This document shows, piece after piece, positions 62,336 to 64,000 of a DNA stretch of 64,000 bases. The notes under the pieces are model-generated. The model was given only the letters and a program-made list of their open reading frames with translations, made no database searches and was not told the DNA's origin. The stretch is from Limenecus sp048360435 (lineage in GTDB: Bacteria > Cyanobacteriota > Vampirovibrionia > Gastranaerophilales > Gastranaerophilaceae), in contig DBGCOP010000030.1 of NCBI GenBank assembly GCA_048360435.1, positions 112,500 to 176,499 on the forward strand. The letters run 5' to 3'. Numbering within the stretch: the first letter of the stretch is position 1; each line of letters starts with the position of its first letter. Position numbers and translations under genes: made by a program.

Positions 62336-63685
62336 CTATACAGCTTTTTCGTGTGCATTCTTTTTCAATCTGTCCGGAATAACATCCAAAGAAACCAAAT
62401 GCTCATAGTTTTCTCTATCTATAATAATATCAGATTGTGAGTTATTTACAAGTACCGCAGCAGGTTTTAACACTCTGTTGTAATTGCTGGACATAGAATA
62501 TCCGTAAGCGCCTGTGTCATAAAAACAAAGTATATCACCTTCTTCAAGCTCAGGCATACAAACATCTTTTATAAGAATATCCCCTGATTCACAGAATCTT
62601 CCCGCAATGGTAACAGTTTGAGCAAGAGGAGCTTCAGGCTTGTTAGCAACCTGAGCGGTATAAACTGCTTGATATAAACTGGGTCTCGGGTTGTCTGCCA
62701 TTCCACCGTCAACTGCAACATATTTTCTTCCGTTAGGAACCTGCTTTGAACTTCCCACCGTGTAAAGGGTAACACCTGAAGTTCCTATTATGCTTCTACC
62801 CGGCTCTATATGAATTTCTGGCTCAACAACACCATATTTTGAAGCATTATCCTTTATGGATGAAATAATCTTTTCTGAAATTTCAAAAATAGAAGGAGGC
62901 ATATCATTTTCCGTATATTTTATACCAAGTCCCCCTCCCAGATTTATATGGGTCAAATCAATGCCAAATTTATTTTTCAAACGCCCCATTTCTTTCAAAA
63001 GCACATCTACTTCATCATAATATATTGAAGTCTCAAAAATTTGGGAACCGATATGGGCATGAAGTCCCACCAGTTTTAAATTTGTATATTCGTCCAGAAT
63101 CAGTTCAACCGCTTCATCAACCTGAGTTAAATCAAACCCGAATTTAGAATCCAGATGACCTGTTTGAATGTATTCATGTGTATGACACTCAATTCCCGGA
63201 GTAACTCTTAGGAGAATCTCTGTCTTCTTTCCTGCTGCTTTAGATACATTATTTAAAAGAGCCAGTTCGAGAAAATTGTCAACAGAAACAAGCCCTACAC
63301 CATAATTTACTGCCATTTCCAATTCATCATATGATTTGTTATTTCCGTTAAACAAACATTTTTTCATATCTGCACCGGCTGTATATGCTGTGTATATTTC
63401 ACCGCCTGAAACCATATCAAACCCGAAACCTTCTTCATCAAGAATTCTTACAACAGCTTTTGTCATAAACGCTTTTGAAGCATAGAGCATACTGACTTTC
63501 GAATAAGATTTGAAAGCATCTTTGTATTCACGAGCTATTTTTCTTATTGTTGCTTCATCAAAAACATACAAAGGTGTTCCGTATTTTTCTGCAAGCCCGA
63601 CTAAATCACAGCCGCCTATTTCAAGATTTCCGTTATCATTAATTTTTGTTGTTATAGGTTTTAATGATTGATTAGCCGTTTTCAT
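62336..63685 (-). CDS. lysA: Diaminopimelate decarboxylase
   Basis: 449 residues from the ATG at 63685 (GAGGG 5 nt upstream; an in-frame start at 63718 lacks a site). PLP enzyme, the last step of lysine synthesis. Tyr-Ala-Ser-Lys-Ala-Phe (PLP Lys, about 69-74), His-Ala-His-Ile-Gly-Ser-Gln, Leu-Gly-Gly-Gly-Leu-Gly-Ile, Glu-Pro-Gly-Arg-Ser-Ile and Cys-Glu-Ser-Gly-Asp are all in place. cdaA follows after 12 nt. Confidence 0.97.
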   Translation of the reverse strand: MKTANQSLKPITTKINDNGNLEIGGCDLVGLAEKYGTPLYVFDEATIRKIAREYKDAFKSYSKVSMLYASKAFMTKAVVRILDEEGFGFDMVSGGEIYTAYTAGADMKKCLFNGNNKSYDELEMAVNYGVGLVSVDNFLELALLNNVSKAAGKKTEILLRVTPGIECHTHEYIQTGHLDSKFGFDLTQVDEAVELILDEYTNLKLVGLHAHIGSQIFETSIYYDEVDVLLKEMGRLKNKFGIDLTHINLGGGLGIKYTENDMPPSIFEISEKIISSIKDNASKYGVVEPEIHIEPGRSIIGTSGVTLYTVGSSKQVPNGRKYVAVDGGMADNPRPSLYQAVYTAQVANKPEAPLAQTVTIAGRFCESGDILIKDVCMPELEEGDILCFYDTGAYGYSMSSNYNRVLKPAAVLVNNSQSDIIIDRENYEHLVSLDVIPDRLKKNAHEKAV

Positions 63686-63894
63686 ATTTACCCTCTTATT
63701 CCTTACATAAATTACCAAGACAATTGTAACACAATCCTTGTTATTAAAAAGCCTGAAAAGTGGTATTTAATAAATATATAAAACTTATATTAAGAATTGT
63801 AACAATATATAACACATATTGAAATCATATATATCAAAATGTTTTTATATAAATGTGTAGTAAATCAAAAATAAGTAAGTAAAGGATTAAAAAA

Positions 63895-64000
63895 ATGGGT
63901 TTAGCATCATCACAAGCAAGATTGTTACTCTTAACAGCAAGAAAATCAGATTTGGAGTTCAGAGCACAACAAATAACAAACTCAGAAATGATTCTTGCAA
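63895..64000 (+). CDS. Partial gene of the MGL-[SA]-SQ helical family (continues outside)
   Basis: The first 35 codons from the ATG at 63895 (AAAGGA 8 nt upstream). It begins Met-Gly-Leu-Ala-Ser-Ser-Gln-Ala-Arg-Leu-Leu-Leu-Leu-Thr-Ala-Arg-Lys-Ser-Asp-Leu-Glu-Phe, matching the start of the 50443-51117 product (Met-Gly-Leu-Ser-Ala-Ser-Gln-Gly-Arg...). The shared pattern goes on to Gln-Gln-Ile/Thr-Thr and Leu-Ala. The gene runs past the window end. Confidence 0.75.
   Translation, partial: MGLASSQARLLLLTARKSDLEFRAQQITNSEMILA

Noticed and set aside
1..64000. tRNA, rRNA, CRISPR, insertion sequences or prophage
   Set aside because: I looked for tRNA-like TTCRANNC arms with closing stems, transposase and integrase motifs and regular repeats, and found none I could support.

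Overview
The window looks like a chromosome segment of an AT-rich, Gram-negative, probably anaerobic bacterium from the non-photosynthetic branch of the Cyanobacteriota (Melainabacteria/Vampirovibrionia, most likely a gut Gastranaerophilales). This is an inference. It rests on the low G+C and Lys/Asn/Ile-rich proteins, a complete MinCDE set, lysA next to a CdaA-type diadenylate cyclase, full-length NifU with NifS, and several lineage-style helical proteins such as the MGL-SSQ/SASQ family at 50443-51117 and 63895-end. I see no rRNA, tRNA, CRISPR array, insertion sequence or prophage. Most of the window is ordinary core genome with scattered lineage-specific genes.

Layout. 1-7 kb: a partial beta-rich exported protein, a GNAT-like protein, an apparent small RNA, a pair of paralogous membrane-anchored helical proteins flanking ribF, a 32-codon membrane peptide gene, ribH and two DUF4013 membrane proteins. 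7-13 kb: cupin, dnaB, dnaK and a large Gln-rich coiled-coil protein. 13-25 kb: lgt with a TPR lipoprotein, an operon of a free-standing ClpX-type zinc finger, a helical repeat protein, ruvX and a DUF1292 gene, then an EF-hand protein, uppP, queD, a long TPR protein, rpoD and dnaG. 25-31 kb: hom-thrC, an orphan DNA methyltransferase, csaB and a PfkB sugar kinase. 31-35 kb: minC-minD-minE, with MinC and MinE carrying long acidic segments. 35-44 kb: a leftward S10-spc ribosomal protein operon (rpsJ to rplR) that stops at a terminator after rplR and carries a foreign-looking 106-residue gene between rplF and rplR. 44-64 kb: a CHASE2/cyclase-fold protein, rqcH, a FlaG-like protein, an asparaginase, gatA, a TPR/NHL secreted protein, nifU-nifS, an ABC ATPase with a PAS/histidine-kinase-like protein, tyrA, a STAS-like protein, a glycosyltransferase, eda, cdaA and lysA.

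How the parts fit together. The housekeeping genes cover replication (dnaB, dnaG), transcription (rpoD), translation and rescue (ribosomal operon, gatA, rqcH), envelope (lgt, uppP, csaB), Fe-S assembly (nifU, nifS), flavin, Thr, Tyr and Lys synthesis, and part of an Entner-Doudoroff-type sugar acid route (kdgK-like, eda). Division is represented by minCDE and second-messenger signalling by cdaA.

Most notable observations. (i) Two signalling proteins have lost catalytic residues: the class III cyclase-fold protein has Asn at both metal-Asp positions, and the histidine-kinase-like protein has Gly at the phospho-acceptor His. (ii) A set of compact promoter-hairpin cassettes looks like small RNAs or attenuators. 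(iii) Four genes have the -10 box exactly 6 nt before ATG, which predicts leaderless mRNAs. (iv) The ribosomal operon carries an extra gene and ends early. (v) MinE has an acidic C-terminal half. All functional statements come from reading the sequence; no database search was run.
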